Positions 23,801 through 30,696 of a stretch of DNA of 64,000 bases are shown here, one piece after another (positions within the stretch are counted from its first letter, which is position 1; each line of letters begins with the position of its first letter). The position numbers were made by a program, and so were the translations under genes. A model generated the notes under the pieces. It saw only the letters and a program-made list of their open reading frames with translations. It was not told the DNA's origin and did not search any database. The DNA is from Tuctoria greenei (taxonomy: Eukaryota; Streptophyta; Magnoliopsida; Poales; Poaceae): contig JAYESD010000010.1 in NCBI GenBank assembly GCA_036927565.1, positions 118,512,866 through 118,576,865 on the forward strand, given 5' to 3'.

Positions 23801-26800
23801 CACACCTTGTCGGGTACAGCGACAACGACCACGCCGACGACATCGACACCAGTAAGAGCAAGAGCGGGATCCTCTTCCTCTTCGTCAAGTGCCTCGTTAG
23901 CTGGCAGTCGGTCAAGCCGCAGGTGGTGGCCATGTTCAGCTGCGAGGCCGAGTACATAGCGGCCTCCACCGCTTCGACTCAGGCGCTCTGGCTTGTTCGA
24001 CTGATTGGTGATCTCCTCGGCAGAGACACTGGAGCGGTGGAACTCAGGGTGGACAATGTGTCCGCTCTGGCAAAGAACCCCATTTTTCATGAACGGAGCA
24101 AGCACATCCGAGTGAGGTGCCACTTCGTCCGAAGTTGCTTGGAGTTAGGGAGCATCAAGGCCAACTACATCAACACCAAAGATCAGCTTGCGGACCTGCT
24201 CACCAAGCCCCTTGGGAGGGTCAAGTTCCTTGAGCTTTGCTACAGGATCGAGATGGTCCAACTCTCCCACAAGATGACGCACAAGACTTAAGGGGAGAAT
24301 GCTGGAATAAGTCTTGTGCACTTTAGCATCTTTGAATGGTCTTGTACTTTATAGCATCTTTGCATGGTCTTTGTGGCCCCAATTAGGACATCATCTTAAG
24401 TACACTAGACAACAACATATTAAGGACACAAGAACAACATCTTAAGGTAAACAAGAAAAATTGCCCCAACTCTCTAGTGTCCTTCTCTCTTTCAATGAGA
24501 GTAAGAATTCAACTACTAACAAAGAAAGACCATCGTGTGCTTTGGTCTTCCAACTTTTTCAGTTGGGGGCTCATGTTTTTGACATGCCCCACGCACCCAA
24601 AAGTTCGGAAGTAGTTGACGGTTGGTTGCTCCCCTCGCCAAGCTTCATATGGTGTTTTTCAGTCGAGGCCGCGGGTGGTGGATCTATTCAAGATGTAGAC
24701 GGTTGTCACGACCGCCTCACCCCAAAAGAACTCGGGCATACCCTTCGCCTTCAACATGCTTCTTGCCATCCCGACCATCGTTTGGTTGCACCGCTCCACA
24801 ACCCTATTTTGCTGCGGTGTGTACGGGTTGTGAGCCGACGTTGTACGCTGTGCTGAGCGCAGTACTTGCCGAACTCATGTGAGGTGAACTCCCCTCCGAG
24901 ATTAGTACGGTGTAGATTCAGCCTCCTCCAGGACTCTAATTCAGTCGCCGCTTGGAATTGTTGATTTAAGTCGGGTGCCTTGTCCTTGCTTGCTAGGAGG
25001 TAGAGCTACATGTAGCGGCTCATGTCATCCACTAGCAACAAGAACATCTTCTTGCCTCCCGGAGTCGTTGGCGTGATCGGCCTGCAGATGTCGCCGTGGA
25101 CGAGGTTGAGTGCGCCCTCCACGCGCCGTCGATCTTGCGTGGGGAAGCTGGAGTGCCTCTGCTTCCCGGCCAAGCAAGCCTCGCACAATTGATCGATGTG
25201 ATCAATTTGCAAAAGCCTGAGCACCATCTCCTCCTTCGCCAGCTTCCGAAGAACCTGGAAGTCGGCATGTTCGTAGTGTTCGTGCCAACGCCACATGACA
25301 TCACCACGCCGTGCGATTAGGCAGACTGGACGCGTGATGTTGAGCCTGACAGGGTACATCTTGGTGTCGTCGCGCCGCACCCATGTCATGAGACGGTTTT
25401 GCTCGTCTCGAATGTGCATCACCCCTCCATGCATGGTGACGCTGTAGCCATCCTCATCCAGATGCTTGAGGCTGATGAGGTTGGTGGTGAGATGCGGGAT
25501 GAGGTAGACGCCGGTGAGCTGTCGATGCTCACTCGTGTCGCAGGCGAATAGGACCATGTCCTTCCCCTTGATCCACACGACCAAGTTGTCATCAGACTTG
25601 ATGGTTCTACCAACATTCTCGTCGAGCTCGGAGAAGACGGTGCGCGAACCAGTCACGTGGTCGGTTGCGCCAATCTCGAGGTACCAAAGGCTGTCATCGG
25701 AGTTGTTGTTGTCGTGGCCACGATGCGCGAAGACACGTTCCTCCACTATCTCCAGTGGATGCGTGGAACGCTCTTGTACAGGCTCCTCCTGTACTAAGGT
25801 TGCCCTTGTCATGAACAGGGCGCCATCCTCCTCTGCCTTCATCACGTGCGCCTGCTGTTACGGCTCCTCCTGCTGCTTCTTCGAACGACACTCCTTGCCC
25901 CAATGGCCCTTCTTACCGCACTTCCTGCACTGGTCTCGTGGAATGTCCTTCCCGAAACCTTTCTTCTTCTTGGACGCGCCCTTGCTGCCGCCCTTCTTCG
26001 ACGAATTCTCATCACCTTGCGCCTCCTTTCGCCGTGCTTCCCACTCCTCTTGAGTGAGGTACAACTGGCCGTCGTGCACTCCTCCCTTGCGCCGCGACGT
26101 GTCGAAGGCGTTTTTGGCAGCCCTCGGCCGCTTCGTCACATCTGACAATGTGAGGGTCGACACGTCTAGTAGGTCCTCGAAGGAGCTTCTCCAGCTCCAG
26201 GCGTCATCGATCTCTTCCCCTAGCGCCTCGAGCCGAGCAATGATGCCACTCAGACGAAGGGAGAAGTCCTTCACACTCTCGCCATCCTTGAACACAGCGT
26301 TGTCGAACTCCCGCTTGAGTTGACGTGTCGTGGTCTTCTTCACGCGGTCGGCCCCGACCCGCATGAGGGTGATCGTGACCCACGCCTCCTTCGCTGTCTT
26401 CTTTCGGATCGTCGTGATCATCTCCGGCGAGGCGGTGCTGACGAGGATGTCTAGCGCCATCACGTCCTCTTGCTGTGTTGCCACGCCTTCGTAGCTCACC
26501 GCCTTCCACAACATCCGAACCTTCAGCTTGATCTTCATCATGACCACCCACTCCGCGTAGTTGGTCTTGGTGAGTAGCGGGAACCCGGTCCCCGTGTTCA
26601 CCTCACGAACTACTTGGGAAGTCGCCTTGATCTTGCTGCCGATCTTGGGACCGGTGTTGCTGGTGTTGTTGGAAGAAGGGGTCTGTTGGGTCCCGTCGAC
26701 ATGGTTCTGATACCACGATTGTTGGAAATCCGGCCTCTAGATCACCTGTTCTTGCCTTTGCTGCGGTTCAGTGTGACGCCCCTTGGCGACCGACTCGTCG

Positions 26801-29800
26801 GAATCGGCAACGTGAGATCGCTGCAGCGGCACAGAGACGAAGCGGGCGCTTGGGAGACGACGATAGCGGGAACACGCGAGTCTGTTGCGAGGAATCTTTC
26901 TTACCTTCTCTCCAAGTACGTTACCCTCCTTACATAGGTTCAGGGCACCACCGGGTGGGTCCGCCAGTCCAGCACGGCCCACTGCGACCCCACACACACA
27001 CACCACCCTTGGTCTCGCCACTAACAAGTGGGGCCCGCACGGCAGCCCACTCCAGAACCCACTCTCACACCGACACCGCCCAATGCACTCTTCAGTCCCC
27101 TTCTTCCACCTCGCGGTCTCCGCCTGACCCGCCAACGTCGCCGATGTCGATGTCCGATAATGTCGAGGCCGTGACATTCAGATTTGGATCTGTGGAACCA
27201 GAACCAATCTGCAGTGCTGAACAGAGAAGGAACAGGGAAGAACATAGGCTTGCTGCGCTGGAACAGGAAGAACAGGGAGAAACATGACACCTCTGATGCA
27301 GAACAGCACCAGAACAGCAGCGTACAGGGACAGATTGAACCAGTGCTGCCGTGAGGGCTTTAGGAGGTAGAAGAGGAATATTTTATTCAATATTAATGGT
27401 GCAGTACAGGTGGGGGACACACCCCTTGCTTTTATTGGGGGGGGGGGGGGGGGGGTACAAGATCCCATCTAGCTAGGACTCTATTATATATCCAAGGAAA
27501 CAGATTTATTCAAAGGAAAAAACTCTTGGACTCTATCTATATTTTCTAACCACCTTTATTTCTAGCTGGCCGCACCTTCCTGGAACCTGTTCAGTTTCCA
27601 AAGGCACTGGTGTGTGCGTCCCTCCTTTGTCCAGGTTGGACTTGATGGGCTGCCGCACGGGGGGCCCAGGCCCAGGGTCACCCGACATATAGTTCCTCAT
27701 AAACTGGCAATGATGAAATGACTTTGGGTAGAGATGGTTTACCTGTACTCTTCAATATGCTGTTCATGTTATCAGTTTTCTGTAGTCTAATTGTTCATTA
27801 TTTTGCAGCAATGGTATGTTGTGTCAAAGACGCTTGCAGAAGAGGCTGCTTGGAAGTTTGCAAGGGACAATGGATTTGAAATTGTTACAATAAACCCAGC
27901 AATGGTTATCGGTCCCTTGCTGCAGCCTACGCTAAATACTAGTGCTGAAGCTATCCTGAAGCTAATCAATGGTAATGTGGTTTGACCAACCAATTTCTTT
28001 ACCTGACTTGTATTTAAGTAGAAATTCTTGCAACCACATCCAGTTTTGGATACGTGATTTTTTTTGAGGAAGTACCTTTAAGGACAGTAGTGTGAAAGTT
28101 TTATTAAAATTTCAAAAGCATGTAAAGCTATGTACACAGAGGCAACAAAGGTCCATACCTGTACAACTGTCTAACAAAAAACAGAAATAAGGAAAGCTAA
28201 AGCAACCGAATTTGCAGGAGGTTTAGCTAAGCCAAAGCAATACAATCTTTAGAAGATTTGATTTATGTAATTGTAATTAAAGTTCCTATACAAAAGATCG
28301 CTTCCACTGCTGAACTTTTAATTTGTTATCCTTGCTAAAAATTTCTTTACTTCTTGATAATCTTTGTTTGATTTCATCTCAAGCTTTGTTGTTTGGGACT
28401 AGATATTATGTTGAACAATATATGCTACCATTTCCATTTCTGTTTGGTAGCTGCTACAGGCACAGACGGATACTGGAAAATGCTTCTCTTTACGTCTTTA
28501 GCCATTCCCTTGTAGTCATTTGTACTAAACCATAGGTCAAATGCATATTTAGTTGATCGGATAATCCTCCTAAGCTACATGATTATGCCATTGTTTTCAA
28601 GTCGTTCGACTTCGTCCTTATCTCTCGGATGACCACAATTAGGTCCATCGACCCTATTACGGCGACTAGAAACCTAGTCTTTTGACTAATCGTCCAAATC
28701 GGGCGATTAGAGGGGCTCCGACGATCAGCGACATACCCACTGGACGCCGTCGCATGGCTGCCGCCGCCGCACAGGTCTTCGTCACCGCCACGTAGGACGT
28801 CGCCTCTGCCGCACGCGCTTGCCGCCTCCGCTGTGCAGGATGACACCTCCGCCGCGACGCGCATGCCGTCGCCGCCGGTCAGGACGCCGCCACTGCCGCG
28901 TAGAATGCACAAGAGAGAAAACCCGTTAGGGTTAGGTTAGTCTGAAGGGGAAAGTTTTATATACCCCCAACTGAAAAGAGGATCGTCGGATGAGATCCGA
29001 CGGTTTACCTCCACTTCTTTCACGGCCCAGCCCATCGCCAATCAGTCTTCTTCCTCTACAACCGCCTCCAACCTCCACCTCCGCTCGTCGCCCGCCTCCG
29101 ACCTCCTCTGCCGCCCGCCGCCTGGCTGCTGCACGTCGCTGGGCTGTTGCTACTCCTCTGTCGCCGCCTCTAGCATCCGCCGTCGCCCGCTGTTGGGCAA
29201 CTGCTTGGTCCCCGCCGCCGCCTTCAACCACCCGCCGCCGCCTGGTCCTTGGGCGCCACCTCCAGCCACCCACCGCTGCGTGGTCCCTGTGCCCTCCAGC
29301 CTCAGCTGCCTCCCGCCATCGGGCCACCGCCTGGTACCCTTGCGTCGCCTCTGCTTGCTAGGTATCGACTTGGTACTGTAATGGAAAACCAGAGGACGAT
29401 TTGAAGACGACTAGACATCGATTAGGTTCGATTAGTCGCCCTAATCGACGACTAATCGTCCTAGTCGACCTAGTCGCCCCTTAGGTGATTAGGGTCGACT
29501 AGACGACTTGAAAACATTGGATTATGCTGATATGATGATTACATTACTTTGGCTTGGAATGTGCTATCCCATAGTTCAATGCTTCAAGCTAGTAGCACCA
29601 TGAAGTTGAGACTGGCTCACAACAACTGTCTGTTTTATCACAGCCTATGCCACCTTCCTACTTTCTGATAGATTTGTCTCTATTTCTCTGGACAATTGTG
29701 TATTATATTTATTTCCTCATCGTTGCTAGACATGTCTGCATGTAGAAGTGAGGATGTTCCAGTGATTTGTTAAGACTGGAAAGAACCAAGTAGATGGTTA

Positions 29801-30696
29801 AGACTGGAAGACAGTATTAGTAATGCTTTCACAACCAACCAGACAGTAACAGTATTCTGTTATATGCTCTGAAAAACAAAAACTGGAGCGATATAAATTC
29901 TTCTCATTTTCTTGCAGGTTCATCCTCTACATATACCAATTTCAGTCTTGGATGGGTAAATGTTAAAGATGTTGCCCTGGCACATATCCTTGCATACGAA
30001 GTTCCTTCAGTGAATGGTCGTTATTGCATGGTTGAAAGAGTTGTTCATCAATCAGAGGTTGTCAACCTTATCCGCAAGATGTATCCCACCATCCCCCTTC
30101 CAGACAAGTAAGTCGTTACGAAATTGAAATATTGTTCAGTGTGATTCCTCGCGGACTTGAATAAATTTTACGGATGTCAATATTCCTTAATCAGCATTCG
30201 TATTTTAGAATGAATAAACTACTTTTAATACTATTAGTTTGCAGACAACATCTAGAATGTAATCACTCTTGTGGTGCAATCCTGCAATCATGGCATCCCA
30301 ACCATTAGATGTGCATCCAACGGTTGCTGCACTTTTACACTTAACTCCCACTTTTTGCACTTAACCCCTTGACACCCGATGGAGGGAGTTAATTGCAAAA
30401 GTGCAGCAACCGTTGGATGCACATCTAATGGTTGGAATGACTTGATTGCAGGATTGCATCATAAGAGTGATTGCATTCTAGATGTTGCCTAGTTTGCAAA
30501 ATGAGTTCGGAACTAAGAGTGCATTCCTCTTTGCAGGTCTGCAGATGACAAGCCATTGGTACCAACTTACCAGGTATCAAAGGAGAAGATAAGAAGCTTA
30601 GGCATTGAACTGATTCCATTGGAGGCAAGCATCAAGGAGACTATCGAAAGCCTGAAAGATAAGGGATTTGTTAACTTCGACTCTAGCAATCTGTGA
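5670..30696 (+). CDS. Phenylacetaldehyde / cinnamoyl-CoA reductase-like SDR, six exons
   Basis: Joining 5670-5802, 6503-6672, 6966-7154, 27809-27971, 29918-30107 and 30537-30696 gives 1005 nt: 334 residues plus TGA. Every junction is GT-AG and keeps frame. It is an extended SDR with the N-terminal NAD(P)-binding motif TGASGYIA (residues 16-23). Catalytic Ser is in VVVTSSMA (about 131-132), and the YxxxK pair is Y167 and K171 in QWYVVSKTLAEEAAW. INPAMVIGPLLQPTLNTS and LGWVNVKDVALAHI follow, as expected. From memory of the family, QWYVVSK and the C-terminal VPTYQVSKEK...ETIESLK match phenylacetaldehyde-reductase / EgCAD1-like proteins better than lignin CCR, which has a KNWYCY-type active site. 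The likely reaction is cytosolic NADPH-dependent reduction of an aldehyde or ketone; the substrate is inferred. Length is normal and no stop is seen. The ATG fits the usual short N-terminus. The 20.65-kb intron 3 is exceptional. Confidence 0.93.
5803..6502 (+). other. Reductase intron 1 (700 bp)
   Basis: Donor GTCAGT, acceptor CTTTTCAG. No gene or transposon is recognised in it. It contains a near-perfect 38-bp palindrome at 5925-5962. Confidence 0.85.
5925..5962. repeat. 38-bp near-perfect palindrome in intron 1
   Basis: The left arm GGCACCAATCTGCAACTT (5925-5942) and right arm AAGTTGCAGATTGGTACC (5945-5962) are inverted complements with one mismatch around a 2-base centre. In RNA this would form an 18-bp hairpin with almost no loop. 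It may be a remnant of a small inverted-repeat element. Confidence 0.8.
6503..6672 (+). CDS. Reductase exon 2 (residues 45-101)
   Basis: Encodes ADPKKTLHLRALDGAKDRLH through HTASPFYHNVKDPK. The HLRALDGAKDRL segment, followed by DGCDCVFHTASP, is the standard second coding block of CCR/DFR-like genes. Phase 1 in, phase 0 out; the donor GTTTGT starts at 6673. Confidence 0.92.
6966..7154 (+). CDS. Reductase exon 3 (residues 102-164, catalytic Ser)
   Basis: Encodes AELIDPAVKGTLNVLSSCKK through DPEICAKNQ. It holds the catalytic-serine motif VVVTSSMAAVAYN. It is in phase 0 on both sides; the donor GTAACA starts at 7155. It ends only three codons before the catalytic tyrosine, which lies beyond the 20.65-kb intron. 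Confidence 0.92.
7563..7764. mobile_element. About 200-bp MITE with 15-bp inverted termini
   Basis: The termini GGCCTTGTTTGGCAC (7563-7577) and GTGCCAAACAGGGCC (7750-7764) are inverted repeats with one mismatch. The interior repeats AAAAGC and CAGCT-type words common to this type of grass MITE. ATA flanks both ends (7560-7562 and 7765-7767), a possible 3-bp target duplication, but this is too short to fix the superfamily. It has no coding capacity. Confidence 0.72.
7928..9568 (-). mobile_element. 5'-truncated LINE fragment (RT C-terminus and zf-RVT)
   Basis: Minus-strand blocks match the end of plant L1-type ORF2. HFPFTYLGLPM is at about 9415-9383. MSTATWLSMTERCTLVDSLI is at 9317-9258, with AVPIYSMCTLKM after it. 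A GDTVLLWEDQW block is at about 8850-8815. The zf-RVT block DDLFCVLCSSNKEELTYHLFF, with the pattern C..C...H....C, is at about 8422-8350. The catalytic RT core is missing, as expected for 5' truncation by target-primed reverse transcription. A poly-T run at 7928-7937 would be the poly-A tail. Several frameshifts and a homopolymer C tract make it inactive. Confidence 0.75.
9071..9089. repeat. Homopolymer C tract (about 19 C)
   Basis: A run of about 19 consecutive C lies within the LINE fragment. On the other strand it is a G run, prone to polymerase slippage and to quadruplex formation. The exact length in the assembly should not be trusted. Confidence 0.9.
9566..10140. mobile_element. Non-autonomous hAT-like element, related to the one in intron 4
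   Basis: The right end CGACTTGATAACATTG (10125-10140) matches the right end of the 28589-29519 element (CGACTTGAAAACATTG) at all but one position. Just inside are repeats of GACTAG, GTCGACTAG and related words, as in that element. The left end near 9566 (CAAGGTTAAGTTGTC) is a diverged inverted copy, and no 8-bp target duplication is evident. The interior holds AC and AT microsatellites (about 9890-9940 and 10062-10079) and a short palindrome TTCCTCCACC-A-GGTGGAGGAA near 9940-9960. Confidence 0.5.
10675..11072 (+). repeat. 5' LTR of Copia A
   Basis: 398 bp, TG...CA ends. A TATAAATA box lies at 10952-10959, about 120 bp before the LTR end, and should drive element transcription in the same direction as the host gene. 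The LTR is rich in repeated CCTTGT, TAGTCC and TTAGGACA words. Confidence 0.93.
11222..15981 (+). pseudogene. Gag-Pol of Copia A, several disabling lesions
   Basis: Gag starts near 11222 (MSDGQSQRS) and changes frame near 11350. It carries the CCHC zinc knuckle CHNCGKLGHWARECRQ (about 12500-12550). Protease WCLDTGATHHMTG follows at about 12759. Integrase has HERFGH...CDVC, LVHGDLCGP, RTDNGGEF and NGVVERRNQ, giving the D-D-E triad. RT has YGLRQAPRAW and YVDDLVIT (about 15010-15036). RNase H has YSDSDHAG and SSCEAEYIA. The domain order PR-IN-RT-RH defines Copia. Lesions are a TGA at 13156-13158, a TAG near 13281, an apparent 4-nt deletion near 13624 and a frameshift near 15230. A 27-bp tandem duplication repeats HVAQVEEE in gag near 12570-12620. 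It is unable to encode a full polyprotein, but close to intact. Confidence 0.92.
15990..16389 (+). repeat. 3' LTR of Copia A
   Basis: 400 bp, differing from the 5' LTR mainly by single substitutions and a CT insertion near the end. It carries the polyadenylation-proximal region of the element and so could terminate host transcripts entering the intron. Confidence 0.93.
16437..16980 (-). repeat. 3' LTR of Copia C
   Basis: 544 bp, including a purine-rich block with repeated AACAG words and a G-rich stretch at about 16737-16759. It matches the 5' LTR at 26720-27687 once the solo LTR is removed. Confidence 0.85.
17130..19091 (-). pseudogene. Copia C pol, C-terminal half (integrase end, RT, RNase H)
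   Basis: Minus-strand blocks are the end of integrase (HISRDVIFDETAKWDW, about 19020-18975) and RT (FKMKRDEHGEVVKHKAQLVA at 18340-18281, then MDVKTAFLNGDL). RNase H follows (MELIGYSDSDYAGDVKDRKS at about 17486-17427, then LSSCEAEYIAA). The RT active-site motif reads YAND (about 17912-17901) instead of YVDD, so a catalytic Asp is lost. Frameshifts separate the blocks. The sequence stops at 19091, where Copia B is inserted, and resumes at 24522. Confidence 0.85.
19092..19449 (+). repeat. 5' LTR of Copia B
   Basis: 358 bp, TGTTGGAATAAG...CTACTAACA, with TATAAATA near 19325. It is followed by TTGGTACCAGAG, a one-base variant of the usual primer-binding site TTGGTATCAGAG. Repeated AGGACAACATCTTAAGG words make up its middle. 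Confidence 0.92.
19644..24291 (+). pseudogene. Gag-Pol of Copia B, heavily degraded
   Basis: Gag starts at ATG 19644 (MFDEQSQRS), then changes frame near 20130. The zinc knuckle reads CHNYGKLGHWARECRQ (near 20900-20945), with the second Cys replaced by Tyr. Protease LDTGATHHMTG follows near 21152-21185. Integrase and RT are recognisable. RT lacks about 15 residues between LKEE and GKVLRLRK (near 23168) compared with A. YVDDLVIT is kept near 23335-23358. RNase H (YSDNDHAD, FSCEAEYIA) ends at 24291. At least eight stops or frameshifts are visible, so it is dead. Confidence 0.9.
24300..24521 (+). repeat. 3' LTR of Copia B with about 136-bp internal deletion
   Basis: Compared with the 5' LTR, the stretch between CATCTTAAGG and TAAACAAGAAAAATTGCC is gone. 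This removes the TATA box and the region upstream of it. Because both LTRs are copied from one template at insertion, the deletion must be post-insertional. Confidence 0.88.
24522..26702 (-). pseudogene. Copia C gag-pol, N-terminal half
   Basis: On the minus strand a gag ATG lies at 26702, just after the primer-binding site, in a different frame from the main gag block 26601-25858 (NTGTGFPLLTKTNYAEWVVM). A CCHC knuckle, CRKCGKKGHWGKEC, lies at about 25920-25880. After an in-frame TAA at 25855-25857, protease (SLWYLEIGATDHVTGS; Ile replaces the usual Ser or Thr, and Glu the catalytic Asp) and the pre-integrase Zn finger (HEHYEHADF...CEAC) follow. Integrase LVHGDICRPI runs into a stop near 25005. 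Further integrase sequence continues in broken frame to the Copia B junction at 24522. Loss of the protease Asp means the element was dead even without B. Confidence 0.85.
26772..27176. mobile_element. Solo LTR (405 bp) inside the Copia C LTR, TSD TTCAG
   Basis: The insert begins TGTGACGCC and ends CCGTGACA, with TG...CA ends. It is flanked by TTCAG on both sides (26767-26771 and 27177-27181). The uninterrupted version of the site is seen in the sister LTR near 16484. There is no coding capacity and no internal region, so it is a solo LTR left by LTR-LTR recombination. Its family was not identified. Orientation cannot be decided, since the reverse strand also reads TGTCACGG...CA. Confidence 0.85.
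27437..27456. repeat. Homopolymer G tract (about 20 G)
   Basis: An uninterrupted run of about 20 G in the Copia C 5' LTR; the true length is uncertain and assembly error is likely here. Confidence 0.88.
27809..27971 (+). CDS. Reductase exon 4 (residues 165-219, catalytic Tyr and Lys)
   Basis: Encodes QWYVVSKTLAEEAAWKFA through EAILKLING. It holds the YxxxK pair (Y167, K171) and INPAMVIGPLLQPTLNTS, which lines the substrate pocket in this family. It enters in phase 0 and leaves in phase 1, with the donor GTAATG at 27972. It begins three codons after the exon 3 boundary in the protein but 20.65 kb away in DNA. Confidence 0.92.
27972..29917 (+). other. Reductase intron 4 (1946 bp)
   Basis: Donor GTAATG, acceptor TTTCTTGCAG. 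Nearly half of it is the 931-bp hAT element at 28589-29519. Before that element lies about 600 bp, and after it about 400 bp, of AT-rich sequence without recognised features. Confidence 0.85.
28589..29519. mobile_element. Non-autonomous hAT element, 931 bp, TSD GATTATGC
   Basis: The termini CATTGTTTTCAAGTCG (28589-28604) and CGACTTGAAAACATTG (29504-29519) are 16-bp inverted repeats with one mismatch. The perfect 8-bp duplication GATTATGC lies at 28581-28588 and 29520-29527, which is diagnostic for hAT-superfamily insertion. Many GTCGACTAG, TAGTCGCC and GACTAATCG words lie subterminally. The GC-rich middle (about 28740-29340) gives open frames of GCC repeats on both strands but no transposase motif. 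Confidence 0.9.
29918..30107 (+). CDS. Reductase exon 5 (residues 219-282)
   Basis: Encodes SSSTYTNFSLGWVNVKDVAL through PTIPLPDK. LGWVNVKDVALAHI and GRYCMVERV are conserved C-terminal landmarks of CCR/PAR-like reductases. The exon starts in phase 1 and ends in phase 2. The donor GTAAGT starts at 30108. Confidence 0.92.
30246..30494. mobile_element. Fold-back MITE in reductase intron 5
   Basis: About 110 bp of sequence from CAACATCTAGAATGTAATCACTC is repeated in inverted form, ending GAGTGATTGCATTCTAGATGTTG. Arms include CAACCATTAGATGTGCATCC and its complement, separated by about 40 bp. The arms match at about 90%. It fills most of the 429-bp intron and ends about 42 bp before the acceptor of exon 6. 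There is no coding capacity, and the superfamily was not assigned. Confidence 0.8.
30537..30696 (+). CDS. Reductase exon 6 (residues 282-334 and stop)
   Basis: Encodes SADDKPLVPTYQVSKEKIRS to NFDSSNL, then TGA at 30694-30696. VPTYQVSKEK, GIELIPLE and the ETIESLK helix match the C-terminus of phenylacetaldehyde-reductase-like proteins. Confidence 0.92.

Larger units (their letters stand above)
19092..24521 (+). mobile_element. Copia LTR retrotransposon B, nested in C, TSD AAGAA
   Basis: The 5' LTR is 358 bp (19092-19449) and the 3' LTR 222 bp (24300-24521). AAGAA flanks it on both sides (19087-19091 and 24522-24526). It is the same family as Copia A, with near-identical LTR ends, gag and pol. 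The orientation is plus, opposite to element C. Its insertion splits C within the integrase region, proving that B is younger than C. Pol decay is much heavier than in A. Confidence 0.94.
16437..27687 (-). mobile_element. Copia LTR retrotransposon C, minus strand, host of nested insertions
   Basis: The 3' LTR is 16437-16980 and the 5' LTR is 26720-27687. Both start TGT(T/C)GGGTGACC and end TTCCAACA on the minus strand. The primer-binding site TGGTATCAGA lies just inside the 5' LTR (about 26716-26707). The 5' LTR is lengthened by a 405-bp solo LTR, and the coding region is split by Copia B. Flanking pentamers are GCTAG (16432-16436) and TATAG (27688-27692): a 3/5 match, consistent with a mutated duplication but not proof. 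LTR divergence is clearly greater than in A, so this is the oldest of the three Copia insertions. Confidence 0.86.
26720..27687 (-). repeat. 5' LTR of Copia C, interrupted by a solo LTR
   Basis: Without the 405-bp insert and its duplication this LTR is about 558 bp, close to the 544 bp of the 3' LTR. A run of about 20 G (27437-27456) lies at the position of the shorter G-rich stretch in the other LTR. Confidence 0.85.
7155..27808 (+). other. Reductase intron 3, about 20.65 kb, filled with nested transposons
   Basis: The donor GTAACA at 7155 and the acceptor TTTTGCAG ending at 27808 join two exons of one unbroken protein, so everything between is intronic. Recognised contents in order are a 200-bp MITE, a LINE fragment, a hAT-like non-autonomous element, Copia A, and Copia C with Copia B and a solo LTR inside it. 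About 500 bp between 10141 and 10674 has no recognised feature and is probably original intron, as are 7155-7560 and 27693-27808. Only 42 bp of non-element DNA separates the target duplication of A from element C. Confidence 0.9.

Noticed and set aside
26850..27290. 145-codon frame over the solo LTR
   Set aside because: It crosses the LTR boundary into Copia C and has no domain.
16437..27687. Calling a definite 5-bp target duplication for Copia C
   Set aside because: GCTAG and TATAG match at only three of five positions.
28932..29361. Open frames on both strands in the GC-rich core of the hAT element
   Set aside because: Low-complexity Ala/Arg/Pro-rich translations from GCC repeats; no start context, domain or conservation.
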